Positions 8,535-17,588 are shown, counted from the stretch's first letter. The stretch is DNA of 53,632 nt from Thermogemmatispora aurantia (GCF_008974285.1 NZ_BKZV01000003.1:670546-724177); one strand, 5' to 3'. A program made the numbers and translations. The notes: generated by a model from the sequence alone, not told the origin.

Positions 8535-9488
8535 CTAGCGACCCTGCCAGCGGCTCGCCCGCCTGAGCATCGTCGTGTAGAGCGCGACCACCGCTAGCAG
8601 CAGCCCCATCATGCCGACAGCAAGAGCATCACCCAGGCCAAAATCAACGGTCACGTTACCATTGACCAGAAAATCGATGAGGATGGGGACCAGGTTGATG
8701 TTCCCCTGAGCCAGCGCATAGGCCGTAGCGAAGGCTCCGAAGGAGTTGGCAAAGAGCAGCATGGTGCCAGCAACCAGCGACGGGAAGAGGATGGGCAGAG
8801 CTACGCGCCACCAGTAACCAGCCGGCGAGGCCCCCAGATTGATGGCCGCCTCGCGCCACTCCGGACGCAGTCCCGTAAAGGCGGGCAGCGTTACCAGGAT
8901 CATCAGCGGAAGCTGGAAATAGACATAGACCAGCACCAGGCCCCAAAACTGGTAAATGCTGAAGCCGAGCGCGTAGAGATCGAGATGCAGCCAGCTGCGC
9001 AGGGCGACCGTCACAAAGCCCGTGACGCCAAGTGTCGCGACGAAGGCGAAGGCCAGCGGGACACCCGCAAAGTTGGCGGCGATACTGCAGAAGCTGATTA
9101 GCAAATTGCGCAGCCAGCTCTGGCGCAGGCTGGCCAGCCCATAGGCAGCCACCGCCCCGAGCAAACCTCCAATGAGGGCCGTGACCAGCGAGAGGGCAAC
9201 GCTATTCTGAAAAGCGCGCAGATTGCTGGCCTGGGCCAGGAGCCGCTGATAGCCAGCCAGACTCAGCCCACCAGTGCCACCGTTGGTCAGGCTCCCCTGA
9301 ATCGTGATGACCACGGGCAGCAACTCGAAGAGCAGACAAAAGAGCAAGAAAGGCACGAGAATCGACCAGGCCAGCAACCCAGCCAGGCGCCAGGCACTAC
9401 GCCGCGCCAGCGGCTGCTCGCGTCTCTTCTCTCCGGCCATGCCAGACTGGGCCCGCCCCCCTTCCTCATCGAGCGCCTGCGAAAGCAT
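8535..9488 (-). CDS. ABC transporter permease (first)
   Basis: A 317-residue membrane protein of the PotB/PhnU kind, with six or so transmembrane helices beginning at about residue 35. Its EAA-type loop is REAAINLGASPAGYWWRV, followed by ALPILFPSLVAG. The ATG at 9488 is preceded by AGGAGGGAGGGAGG, a strong ribosome site, so I prefer it to the longer frame from 9530. It forms the heterodimeric channel with the next permease. The binding protein lies 145 bases upstream. Confidence 0.88.
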   Translation of the reverse strand: MLSQALDEEGGRAQSGMAGEKRREQPLARRSAWRLAGLLAWSILVPFLLFCLLFELLPVVITIQGSLTNGGTGGLSLAGYQRLLAQASNLRAFQNSVALSLVTALIGGLLGAVAAYGLASLRQSWLRNLLISFCSIAANFAGVPLAFAFVATLGVTGFVTVALRSWLHLDLYALGFSIYQFWGLVLVYVYFQLPLMILVTLPAFTGLRPEWREAAINLGASPAGYWWRVALPILFPSLVAGTMLLFANSFGAFATAYALAQGNINLVPILIDFLVNGNVTVDFGLGDALAVGMMGLLLAVVALYTTMLRRASRWQGR

Positions 9489-9632
9489 AGGCCTCCCTCC
9501 CTCCTGATCAGATAGCCGCAGCGGGCGCACTCGTTCCGATCCAGCGGCCAGCCAGTGTGGACCACTCAGAGGAGCGAAGAGCGCCGCTGCGCCGAGCGAG
9601 AATGTGCTCCTCTTCCTCTCATCTCAGGCTCG

Positions 9633-10835
9633 CTACGAGCCAAGCACCTGCGGCCCCCAGTTGTTATTGACCAGCGTCGAAGCCGCATTCAGCTGAGCCA
9701 GCGACGGAAAACGCACATTGGCATACTGCTCAGCAGGCGGTAATTTGGCAGCAAGATCAGGGGGAACCTTGCCAGCCGCCACCAGCTTTTGATAGCGGGC
9801 TGGATGAGCGTAGCCCTTTAGATAGAAGAGCTGTCCCTCGTCGGAGAAAATATATTCAATCCAGAGGCGAGCCGCGAAAGGATGGGGAGCCGTCTTATTG
9901 ATCACTGAGACATAGGGACCAGCGATCGAGCCATCGGAGGGAATGATCACTTCCAGATGTGGCTTGCCGGCCAGCTGGTCGCGGAAGCCCAGCCCGAGAT
10001 AGTCCCACATCACGGCAATGGCCACTTCGCCGGTCGAAATATTGGCAATGCTGGAGCGGGCAACCGTGAAATTGCCGCTCTTCTTGAGTTGTGCAAAATA
10101 GTCGATGCCGGGCTGAATATTGTCGAGGCTGCCGCCGTGAGCCAGCGCAGCGGCAAAGACCGCCAGAAAGGCATCGTTGGCCTGGCGCGGGTCGCCGTCG
10201 ATGCCGACCATATTTTTATAGTTGCCGCTCAGCAACTCAGCGAAGGAGGTCGGCGGCTTCTTCACAAGATCGGTATTGATCACAAAAGCCTGCGCGCCAT
10301 AGTATTCGGTGCACCAGTAGCCGTCGGGGTCCTTGAGACTGGCATCGATGTCATCCCAGTAGGCATGCTTGTAGGGAGCAACCAGCCCCTGCTGAACAGC
10401 CAGCGGCCCAAACTTGAAGCCAACGTCACCGATGTCACCGTGAGGGCGCGTCTTCGAGTTCTTGAAGACCTCTAGCTCCTGAGCTGAGGAGTATTCGGCT
10501 TCGGCCTTGTAGGAGATAGGCAGGCCATAATGGCTGGTGTAACCGGCCAGGATATCTTTGTAGTCAGCCCATTCTGGTGGGATGCCCACGGCCTGCAGCT
10601 GGCCCTCTTTTTTGGCATTGGCAATCAGCGTATCCAGCTTGATGGGACCAGCCATGTTGACGTCGGCAGTGGTGGCACTGCTGCCAGTGCTACTGCTCCC
10701 ACAGGCTTCGAGCATGGCCGCCAGGGCGCTGGCCGAGAGGCCAGCCACGCCCGCCCGCCGCAGAAAGTGGCGGCGGCTCTGCTGGCCGAAGAGATCATTG
10801 AATAGCAGCTGTTCCTGGCTGCGTCCAGGGCGCAT
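9633..10835 (-). CDS. Extracellular solute-binding lipoprotein of the ABC importer
   Basis: A 400-residue binding protein of the Fe3+/spermidine/putrescine class. The N-terminus has a twin-arginine-like signal (RRHFLRRAGVAGLSASALAA) ending in a lipobox LEAC, so C45 should be lipid-anchored at the outer face of the membrane. The body has typical class II features (ELLSGNYKNMVGIDGDPR, ISTGEVAIAVMWDYLG, ARLWIEYIFSDEGQ). The ATG at 10835 has AGGAGGT 9 bases upstream; the longer open frame to 11045 has poor composition and I drop it. As first gene of the operon it sets substrate specificity. A polyamine, iron or phosphonate ligand are all possible. Confidence 0.9.
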   Translation of the reverse strand: MRPGRSQEQLLFNDLFGQQSRRHFLRRAGVAGLSASALAAMLEACGSSSTGSSATTADVNMAGPIKLDTLIANAKKEGQLQAVGIPPEWADYKDILAGYTSHYGLPISYKAEAEYSSAQELEVFKNSKTRPHGDIGDVGFKFGPLAVQQGLVAPYKHAYWDDIDASLKDPDGYWCTEYYGAQAFVINTDLVKKPPTSFAELLSGNYKNMVGIDGDPRQANDAFLAVFAAALAHGGSLDNIQPGIDYFAQLKKSGNFTVARSSIANISTGEVAIAVMWDYLGLGFRDQLAGKPHLEVIIPSDGSIAGPYVSVINKTAPHPFAARLWIEYIFSDEGQLFYLKGYAHPARYQKLVAAGKVPPDLAAKLPPAEQYANVRFPSLAQLNAASTLVNNNWGPQVLGS

Positions 10836-11239
10836 CAAAAGGCTACCTCCTGATCGTTGACATGCACGGAGAACACGGTCAAAGGTCACACGGGAAGGAC
10901 TGCTGGCCCAGCATACTGAGCCGGCGCTTGAGGCAACGATCGCCATTGCTCGGTAGAATGAGCAACCGCAAGCGCATCCAGCAGATGGCCAAACGGCGAG
11001 ACAGCAGGTCAACGGCAGGCAGGCCCGAGGCGGACCACAGAGCACAGGCCCTGCCTCTCCGTACGCTTGCTCTCTCCACGCTTCTTCATGGTAGGGCGGC
11101 CATGCTAAGAGGAAGTTAATAGATAAAGTAGGGGTTGTTAAGGCTCAGTTATATTTCGCCCGACGCCGCAGGAGCAAGCCATCGGGAAGGCGCATCACGT
11201 GACCTCGTCAGGGCAGTATCGCACCCAGGAGTAGAGCAA

Positions 11240-11268
11240 TTGATTTATCGCGCATTTTCTGCTACCAT
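11240..11268 (+). promoter_or_regulatory. Putative promoter upstream of the zinc-ribbon gene
   Basis: TTGATT (11240-11245), 17 bases, TACCAT (11263-11268), with an extended -10 (TGC before TACCAT). It faces the small frame at 11448 and the gene at 11702. Confidence 0.4.
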
Positions 11269-11447
11269 AGAAGCAGGCTGGCAGCTCTAGTCAGGAGAGA
11301 CTCAGGAGCAAAACAGGGAAGACTGCCCAGCGTCTGAGACAACCATGTGGCTGCTCAGCAGCCAGGCGGACCGGCAGAGTGTTACGGGCGCGACCCGCCA
11401 GGGCCGCGGGCCGCACTGCTTAGCTCGGCGCCCAAGGAGGACCAGCG

Positions 11448-11657
11448 ATGTTCACGTCAGCGACCTGGCAGTCTCAGTCAGTGCTGCACAGCAATGGGCT
11501 GCTGCTCTCCACCTATCCAAACCTTCTTCACGCTCTTTCGTGCTCCTCCCGACTCCCTTCCTTGCGAGCGGCCACCAGGGAAGGCCGTCCGAGGCCGCCC
11601 AGCTACGGAAGCCAGGTCTCTCTCAGAGTTGATCAGCCTGTTTGTCCCCCCCCTTAA
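11448..11657 (+). CDS. Possible small ORF with strong ribosome site
   Basis: A 69-codon frame starting MFTSATWQSQSVL, with AAGGAGG 7 bases before the ATG. I recognise no domain. It is rich in Ser, Arg and Pro, which is typical of chance frames, and it ends in a C-rich tract. It lies 44 bases before the frameshifted gene at 11702. Treat as doubtful. Confidence 0.22.
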   Translation: MFTSATWQSQSVLHSNGLLLSTYPNLLHALSCSSRLPSLRAATREGRPRPPSYGSQVSLRVDQPVCPPP

Positions 11658-11701
11658 GGGCGTGTCCCGATCTGACTGTTAGCAAAGGAGGAGCCTTACA
11701 C

Positions 11702-12464
11702 ATGGAACAGCGCATCTACCACGGCAGCCTTTCCCCGGACGGCCTGGCCGACTTACCGCGTCCAGACCTTTGGCCAGAACTACAGCTATCTCGGCTGGGG
11801 AGGTAGCACACTCAGCGCTATCGCCCAGAAGATCGGGCAGGGGGATCACGTTCTGGTCCAGATCGCGCAGGCGCGTCCCGGGAGCGGACGCCTGCGCACC
11901 GCCCTCGGCGTCAGCATCTCGCGCCTATCCGATGGTATCAGCGCCAGTGTCGGTCAGAGTCACCGGTTAGAAGGCCCGCTCACAGGGATACTCTGGAGCG
12001 CCTTGTTCTTCCCGCCACTCCTGATTTTCCCGCTGATCCGCGGCATTGGGAACTTTAGCTTCTACCAGGACGTCTGGCAAGCCATCGAAACCTATTGCAC
12101 CCAGGCTCAGGTTACGCGCGCCAGCACCAGCACCCTGCACGGCCTCTGCTGCGCGCGCTGCGGGGTCCTCAACGACGAAGCGGCCCAGCACTGCCATCTC
12201 TGCGGCGCCACCTTGACGGCCAGCCCAGCCAGCAGCGCCGGAGCGCCCGAGCAGGTGACCTGCGCCAGTTGCCACGAGCGCGTCGTCGCGGCCCGCTTCT
12301 GTGGCAATTGCGGCGCCTCGCTGACGCCAACGCCTAGGGACGTCCAGCACAGCCGGGCGCCCAGCAAAGAGCGATCTCTGTCATTAACAAAAGAGAGACG
12401 AGAGCCTGGCGGAGCGATCGCAGGTGACCATCCCATCCGGCAGGCTCTCATCCCTCATCCCTGA
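11702..12464 (+). pseudogene. Frameshifted membrane protein with double zinc ribbon
   Basis: The ATG at 11702 has a strong AAAGGAGGA ribosome site and reads MEQRIYHGSLSPDGLAD. It then leaves the coding frame after GAC at 11750-11752. Skipping one T at 11753 restores a long frame (YRVQTFGQNYSYLGWGG...) that runs to the stop at 12464. The restored protein of about 253 residues has one hydrophobic segment (LWSALFFPPLLIFPLI). It then has two CxxC-type zinc ribbons, CARCGVLNDEAAQHCHLCG and CASCHERVVAARFCGNCG. It resembles small zinc-ribbon membrane proteins of unknown role that I associate with Ktedonobacteria. The second half could be made from an internal start at 12003. A sequencing error or a true mutation are both possible. 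Confidence 0.65.
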
Positions 12465-12549
12465 TCTCAGACAGGAGCGGCCCCCCTCAGTCCCAGGGAC
12501 GAGAGCGGCGAGGGCAGCCTCCCACCCTCACCGGCTTCTGCCTCCCACA

Positions 12550-13242
12550 TCACGAGTGCACCGTCAGCACAATGTTGCCACTGTAGCTCTGACCGGCGAC
12601 AATGGGCCTCGCGACCCCATCGACTGTCAGGGTGAGTGTATGGCCCGGCGGCGCCGTCAGGGTCGCGCCCGGAGCAAGCACCAGCTTGCTCAGATAGCTG
12701 GTCCCGGTGACCGTCCAGCACGATCCCGCGTTGAGCGTCACGCTCACCCCATTGTTCACAACCGGTGAGGGCGTATTGCTCACCTCGCCCAACTGCTGAT
12801 AGCTGGCTGAAGCGATGGTACTCACGGCATGGCGCGCCAGCGAAGTCGAAATCACTCCAGTCAGGCGGGCCTGATTGAACGTCAGCACCATATTCATGTT
12901 GCCCCGCATGCCATTGAAGAAATTGCCCGTGAGGGCGATCTGTGAGAAGGTCGCCACGGCATCGCTGCTGTGGACCGCTGTCACATCAAAGCTGCTGTCC
13001 TTGACCGGCAGGCCACTCGGCTCCGTATAGACGCTGGCATTGACCAGCTTGCCATTGACGAAGACCGGCCCCGGATCATCGTTCTCCATAAGCTGCAGCA
13101 GCGTGCCATTGGCCGGCAAGAGACGGGCCCCCTGCGAACCATCGACCGTGATCGCCACCGCCTGCCCCTTGTCCAAAAAGGCATGGTCAACGACCAGCTT
13201 CGTGTCCTCGCCCGTGCCCACAATGGCTGCGCCATAGCCCAC
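12550..13242 (-). pseudogene. 5'-truncated C-terminal fragment of a secreted repeat protein
   Basis: About 230 codons without signal peptide, good start codon or ribosome site. The only start is a GTG at 13242, and an in-frame stop lies seven codons upstream. The sequence has the glycine/threonine-rich look of extracellular beta-structured proteins (NGVSVTLNAGSCWTVTGTSY and GATLTAPPGHTLTLTVDG). These suggest the C-terminal half of an adhesin- or pectate-lyase-like right-handed repeat protein. The open frame is clean, so it may be recently truncated. It abuts the promoter of the Nramp-like gene, which may mark a deletion endpoint. Confidence 0.5.
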
Positions 13243-13353
13243 AAAGGCCGTCAGGCCAGGCTAGCGGTTCTGCCAGCGATATGTGCTATGCTAGCAGTGG
13301 CAGGGCGCTGCCAGTCCAACACCAGCCTGTTCTTTCAGGGAGGGACCTCGTCG

Positions 13354-14643
13354 ATGCCAGTACGTCTGCAATCTGTGAAAAAGGTGCTTGGTCTCCTTGG
13401 GCCTGGCCTCATCACGGGTGCCGCGGATGATGATCCCTCGGGGATCGCTACCTATTCGCAGGCCGGAGCGCAGTCCGGCTATGCGCTCCTCTGGACGGCC
13501 CTGTTCATGCTGCCGCTCCAGATTGTAGTACAAGAGAGCTGCGCGCGCATTGGGGCCGTCACGGGCAAGGGTCTCGCCCGTCTCATGCGCGAGCACTACA
13601 GCAAACCCGTGCTTTACATCGCTGTCTTCCTGCTCCTGGTGGCCAACACCATCAACATCGGAGCCGACATCGGAGCATTGGCCGCCGCGGCGCAGCTGCT
13701 GCTCCCGCTCCCCCTGGTCCTCTTCTCCGTACTCTTCACCGTACTGATCATCCTGCTGGAGGTATTGCTCCCTTACCGGGTTTACAGCCGCGTTCTCAAA
13801 TGGCTGGCAGTCTCGCTGCTCGCCTACCCGCTCACCGCCCTGATCATTAGCGAACCCTGGCCGACGATTCTGCGCGCCACCTTTCTGCCCCACATCGAGC
13901 TGAGCTTCTCCTTCTTCTTCGTCATCACCGGTGTGCTGGGCACCACCATCTCGCCCTACATGTTTTTCTGGCAGGCAGCGGAGGAAACCGAGGAGGTACG
14001 CGCTCAGCATCTCCAACGAGCCAACAGGAAGCCGGCGATCACGAGACGCTTTATACGCAATCTGCGCATCGACAACGTGACCGGCATGGTCTTCTCCGAG
14101 ATTGGCACCTGGGCCATCATTGTCGTGGCGGCCACGGTGCTTCACAGCCACGGCCTTACCACGATTCGCACCTCTGCCGATGCTGCCCGCGCCCTGGAGC
14201 CACTGGTACACAGCTTTCCCCAGGCAGGCTATCTGGCGAAGCTCATCTTTGCCACGGGCATCATTGGTCTGGGACTACTGGCCATCCCCGTACTGGCAGG
14301 CTCATCTTCATATGCCCTAACCGAGGCCTTTGGCTGGCCCGAGGGGCTGGACCGCAAGCTGACCAAAGCCTGGGCCTTCTACGGGATCATCGTCGGCGGC
14401 ACCCTCATCGGCCTGCTCCTGAATTTCATCGGTATCGATCCGGTGAAGGCCCTGGTCTACTCCGCCGTCATCAATGGGATGGTGGCAGCTCCTCTGCTGG
14501 CCCTGATCGCCCTCATGGCCAGTAACCGCGCAATCATGGGGCGCTACCGCAGCGGCTGGCTCTCGCGCCTGCTGCTCTGGCTGACATGCCTTGGCATGGG
14601 CGCTGCCGCTCTGGGCACGATCGCCACCCTCTGGCATCCCTGA
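13354..14643 (+). CDS. Nramp-related divalent metal transporter
   Basis: A 429-residue integral membrane protein with about 11 helices of the Nramp/LeuT-like fold. TM1 carries GAADDDPSGIATYS where classical Nramps have DPGN. TM6 carries GTTISPYMFFWQAAEE where classical ones have a metal-binding MPH motif. So the Met that selects Mn and Fe is Ser here and the His is Tyr. Known Nramp-related Mg transporters also lack that Met, so substrate should not be assumed to be Mn. The ATG at 13354 is preceded by AGGGAGGGA; an extended -10, TGCTATGCT, lies at 13284-13292. The open frame extends upstream over the antisense fragment but has no support there. Confidence 0.85.
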   Translation: MPVRLQSVKKVLGLLGPGLITGAADDDPSGIATYSQAGAQSGYALLWTALFMLPLQIVVQESCARIGAVTGKGLARLMREHYSKPVLYIAVFLLLVANTINIGADIGALAAAAQLLLPLPLVLFSVLFTVLIILLEVLLPYRVYSRVLKWLAVSLLAYPLTALIISEPWPTILRATFLPHIELSFSFFFVITGVLGTTISPYMFFWQAAEETEEVRAQHLQRANRKPAITRRFIRNLRIDNVTGMVFSEIGTWAIIVVAATVLHSHGLTTIRTSADAARALEPLVHSFPQAGYLAKLIFATGIIGLGLLAIPVLAGSSSYALTEAFGWPEGLDRKLTKAWAFYGIIVGGTLIGLLLNFIGIDPVKALVYSAVINGMVAAPLLALIALMASNRAIMGRYRSGWLSRLLLWLTCLGMGAAALGTIATLWHP

Positions 14644-14832
14644 AAAGAGGGCTGGCCACGTTGAGAGGGCTTTCTCAGTCCAGCCAGCTGGAGTGGAAGG
14701 CCGGCAGGCAGGAAAGCCTGGCGTGAGAACAGCGCAAAGCTGTTCAGGCTGCTAGAGTCGCTGTTGCCACAGTTGCCGGCGTCCACCAGGGGTCAGGATG
14801 GCGTCACTTGTCCAATGATAGGTATAGATGAC

Positions 14833-14862
14833 TTGACAAATGAACCAGTGGTAGCGTAGAAC
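14833..14862 (+). promoter_or_regulatory. Promoter of the PTS EIICB gene
   Basis: TTGACA (14833-14838), 18 bases, TAGAAC (14857-14862). A candidate operator lies inside the spacer (14844-14854) and another just downstream (14882-14891). Confidence 0.5.
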
Positions 14863-14891
14863 ATAGTCATGTAATGCACGTCCACTGGTAG
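14845..14891. promoter_or_regulatory. Candidate NagR/DasR-like operator sites
   Basis: CCAGTGGTAG (14845-14854) and CCACTGGTAG (14882-14891) match at 9 of 10 bases. They resemble half-sites of the GntR/HutC regulators DasR and NagR (A[C/G]TGGTCTAGACCA). AGTGGTCT recurs at 16784-16791 before the EIIA gene, and CAGTGGTAG in inverse orientation at 16556-16564. Confidence 0.4.
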
Positions 14892-14920
14892 TTTAAGTTT
14901 CTCTCGTCAGGAGCATTGAA

Positions 14921-16549
14921 ATGAGTGCCGCCAATAGTTCAGCTTCTCCTGGTGTCGTTTCCCCTGGGCGAGTCAGTGGCTTTGACCGCATCCTGGGAGC
15001 CTTACAGAGCATCGGGCGCTCGCTGATGCTGCCGATTGCCGTGCTGCCGGCGGCGGGCCTGCTGCTGCGTTTTGGGCAAGCCGACCTGCTCAACCTGCCC
15101 TGGATGGCAGCGGCGGGCAACGCCGTCTTTGCGAATCTCTCGCTGATCTTTGCCGTTGGCATTGCCATCGGACTCACTGGCGGCGAAGGGGCGGCGGCGC
15201 TAGCCGGGCTGGTAGGCTATCTGGTCTTTAACGGCGTCTTCAACGTTATCATTCCCCAGGTCAACGGTGCCCCAGATCCCTCGATCTCAATGGGCGTCTT
15301 CTCCGGCATCATCATGGGGCTGGTTAGCGCCGGCCTCTATCGGCGCTTCCACGACATCCGCCTGCCGGACTACCTGGCCTTCTTCGGAGGCAAGCGCTTC
15401 GTCCCCATCATTACAGCCCTGGTCGCCCTCGTGCTGGGAGCTATCTTCGGCCTGATCTGGCCGCCCATCCAGGGGGTCATCAATGCCGTCGGTCAAGGAA
15501 TCGTCGCCCTGGGGCCGATCGGCACCGGGATCTATGGCTTCCTCAACCGGCTGCTGATTCCCTTCGGCCTGCACCACGTGCTCAATACCTACGTCTGGTT
15601 CCAGCTGGGCACCTATCACACGGCGCACGGCCTGGTCAACGGTGATCTCAACCGCTATTTTGCCGGTGATCCCACGGCGGGCAACTTCATGGCCGGTTTC
15701 TTCCCCGTGATGATGTTTGGGCTGCCAGCCGCCTGTCTGGCCATGATCCGCCGCGCTCATTATCCACGTGTGGCCGCCGGCATCCTGCTCTCCGCCGCCC
15801 TGACTTCTTTTCTGACAGGCGTGACTGAGCCAATCGAGTTCGCTTTTCTCTTCGCAGCTCCTGTACTCTTCCTGATCCATGCTGTGCTGACTGGCACCGC
15901 CCTGGCCATCTGTACTGCCCTGGGCATCCGCATCGGTTTTACCTTCTCCGCCGGCTTGATCGACTACCTGATCAACTTCAGCAAGGCCAATACGAGCCAG
16001 CCGCTGCTCTTGCTGCTCATCGGGCTGATCTACGCCGTTATCTACTACTTCATTTTCAGCTTCTGCATTGAGCGCTTCAATCTGGCGACGCCGGGACGTG
16101 GCAGCTCGGCTACCGATAGCCGCAGCGACTGGATTCTGCCCGAGAGCCAGCGCGGCCCACGTCCAGCGCGGGCGACCGAGCGAGGGACCACCTCAGAGGC
16201 AGGGGGCACAGCAGTTGGGACGAGCGATGCCGATGAGCGCCTGGCGGCGGAGCTGCTGGCAGCACTTGGCGGCAAAGCCAATGTTGAGAGCGTCGAGGGC
16301 TGCATCACGCGCCTGCGCCTCTTCATCAATGATCCGACCCACATCGACGAGGCCCGTCTCAAGCAGTTGGGCGCTGCCGGTGTCATTCGGCACGGCAAGA
16401 TAGTCCAGGTCGTCATGGGGACGCAGTCCGACCGTCTGGCCAGTCGTATGAAGCAGCTCATAAAGAGGGAAGGAGGAGGAGGAGGAGCAGCAGCAGCAGC
16501 AGAACAGGCCCCCGTCCCCCAAGTGTCGGAGGGAACAGAGCAGGAATGA
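14921..16549 (+). CDS. nagE: PTS EIICB component, N-acetylglucosamine/glucose family
   Basis: A 542-residue phosphotransferase permease. The EIIC membrane domain (about residues 20-395) imports the sugar; it has the conserved TGVTEPIEFAFLF substrate loop and GLHHVLNTYVWFQLGTY, which I associate with the GlcNAc branch. A charged linker leads to the EIIB domain (about 435-515), whose phosphorylation site is C461 in EGCITRL. A low-complexity GGGGGAAAAAEQ tail follows. EIIA is a separate gene at 16868. Together they would take up and phosphorylate GlcNAc, a chitin or peptidoglycan product, or glucose. The symbol reflects best resemblance; a ptsG-like glucose role is the alternative. Confidence 0.85.
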   Translation: MSAANSSASPGVVSPGRVSGFDRILGALQSIGRSLMLPIAVLPAAGLLLRFGQADLLNLPWMAAAGNAVFANLSLIFAVGIAIGLTGGEGAAALAGLVGYLVFNGVFNVIIPQVNGAPDPSISMGVFSGIIMGLVSAGLYRRFHDIRLPDYLAFFGGKRFVPIITALVALVLGAIFGLIWPPIQGVINAVGQGIVALGPIGTGIYGFLNRLLIPFGLHHVLNTYVWFQLGTYHTAHGLVNGDLNRYFAGDPTAGNFMAGFFPVMMFGLPAACLAMIRRAHYPRVAAGILLSAALTSFLTGVTEPIEFAFLFAAPVLFLIHAVLTGTALAICTALGIRIGFTFSAGLIDYLINFSKANTSQPLLLLLIGLIYAVIYYFIFSFCIERFNLATPGRGSSATDSRSDWILPESQRGPRPARATERGTTSEAGGTAVGTSDADERLAAELLAALGGKANVESVEGCITRLRLFINDPTHIDEARLKQLGAAGVIRHGKIVQVVMGTQSDRLASRMKQLIKREGGGGGAAAAAEQAPVPQVSEGTEQE

Positions 16550-16555
16550 GAGAGG

Positions 16556-16564
16556 CTACCACTG
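16556..16564 (-). promoter_or_regulatory. Isolated CAGTGGTAG site
   Basis: An exact inverse copy of the 9-mer at 14846-14854, just after the EIICB stop. It may be chance, or part of the same regulon's operator set. Confidence 0.2.
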
Positions 16565-16700
16565 TGCTCGCCGGCACCAGCGAGGTGCTGTCTATGAGCC
16601 GCTGGTCCAGGGAAGCGCTGAGGCATTAGCCTTGCTGTTGACCAGCACGGCCCGAACCTGGATAATCGGCTACGAGCACAAATGCAGGCCTCCTTGGCAG

Positions 16701-16733
16701 AACGGGCAGCTTTTTTCCTGGCTGCCCGTTTTC
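16701..16733 (+). terminator. Intrinsic terminator after the EIICB gene
   Basis: AACGGGCAGC, a 10-base loop, GCTGCCCGTT, then TTC. The 10-bp stem is perfect. It separates the EIICB and EIIA genes into two transcripts. Confidence 0.65.
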
Positions 16734-16783
16734 GGCGCGCTGGCTGTCAGGTGATTGTCGGTCAACAGCCCGAGGTCTGAGCC

Positions 16784-16803
16784 AGTGGTCTGCAAGCTAT
16801 GAT
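16784..16803 (+). promoter_or_regulatory. Candidate operator and -10 of the EIIA gene
   Basis: AGTGGTCT (16784-16791) equals a DasR-type half-site and directly precedes TATGAT (16798-16803), a plausible -10. No clear -35 is seen. Confidence 0.35.
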
Positions 16804-16867
16804 ACGCATAAGACAACAAGTCAACGGCTAAACATTACCCTAGTAGGAAGTGCAGGATTTAAAGAGC

Positions 16868-17359
16868 ATGAGAGGTTCCCAGAATCAGAGCAATCTGGTT
16901 GTTCTAGCACCGATCGATGGCCAGATTGTGCCGTTGGAGCAGGTGCCCGACGAGGTCTTTGCGCAGAAGCTGGTCGGCGATGGCCTGGCGATTGATCCGC
17001 GGGGCAGCGTGGCGGTTGCTCCCATCAGCGGCAGGCTGGTGCGTCTCTTTCCGGGCGGTCATGCCTTCGTCATCGCTGCCGGCCCCGAGGGTAGCGATGA
17101 GGAGACCGCCGTGATCGTTCATTTGGGCCTCGATACAGTAGAGCTGGCTGGCGACGGCTTTACTCTTCTGGCCCAGGAAGGCGAGCGCGTCGAGGCTGGC
17201 GCGCCGGTGGTTGGCTTCGATCGCGCACGCATCGAAGCACGGGGCAAGAGAATGCTTAGTCCTGTGGTCTTCAGCGGTAACGGAACCCTAACCCGGCGTG
17301 CTAGCGGCACGGTACAGGCGGGACGGGACGTGCTTTTTGTCGTACAGCGCTCGCTTTAG
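16868..17359 (+). CDS. crr: PTS EIIA component, glucose/GlcNAc (Crr) family
   Basis: A 163-residue cytoplasmic phosphocarrier. It has the EIIA-Glc beta-sandwich, with APIDGQIVPLEQVPDEVFAQKLVGDG (quoted in parts: APIDGQIVPLEQ, VFAQKLVGDG). The phosphorylated His is H85 in VIVHLGLDTVEL, matching the family HxGxDTV motif. The second active-site His is in GGHAFVIAAG. It receives phosphate from HPr and passes it to the EIIB cysteine of the upstream permease. I chose the ATG at 16868; a GTG at 16850 is in frame. It has its own promoter region, with a shared candidate operator. Confidence 0.88.
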   Translation: MRGSQNQSNLVVLAPIDGQIVPLEQVPDEVFAQKLVGDGLAIDPRGSVAVAPISGRLVRLFPGGHAFVIAAGPEGSDEETAVIVHLGLDTVELAGDGFTLLAQEGERVEAGAPVVGFDRARIEARGKRMLSPVVFSGNGTLTRRASGTVQAGRDVLFVVQRSL

Positions 17360-17540
17360 CTCAGACTTGATACATCATTCTCTTGACAAGAGCATGTTGT
17401 AGAGCCTATCCTCAAAACAGGAGAAAAACCCTAAGATTCGCAATGAACGCTGATTGACTTGCATCGAGCAGCAGCTTTGGCTCCTGGTCGGCCTTATGCA
17501 GCCATGCGGATCACCGGCCAGGGACCAAAGTCCTCGGTCC

Positions 17541-17588
17541 TTGGATGCTTGGATGCTTGGATGCAGACAGAGACAGAGACAGAGACAG
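17541..17588. repeat. Tandem microsatellite-like repeats
   Basis: Three perfect copies of TTGGATGC (17541-17564) are followed by four perfect copies of AGACAG (17565-17588), in the spacer upstream of the small gene at 17660. Such tracts can change length by slippage. Confidence 0.8.

Larger units (their letters stand above)
10836..11701. other. Intergenic region upstream of the ABC operon and zinc-ribbon gene
   Basis: 866 bp with no firm gene. AT-rich sequence at 11105-11160 may hold the ABC operon promoter, but I could not place boxes. A plus-strand promoter is likely at 11240-11268. A short frame at 11448-11657 has a good ribosome site but no recognisable product. Confidence 0.5.
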
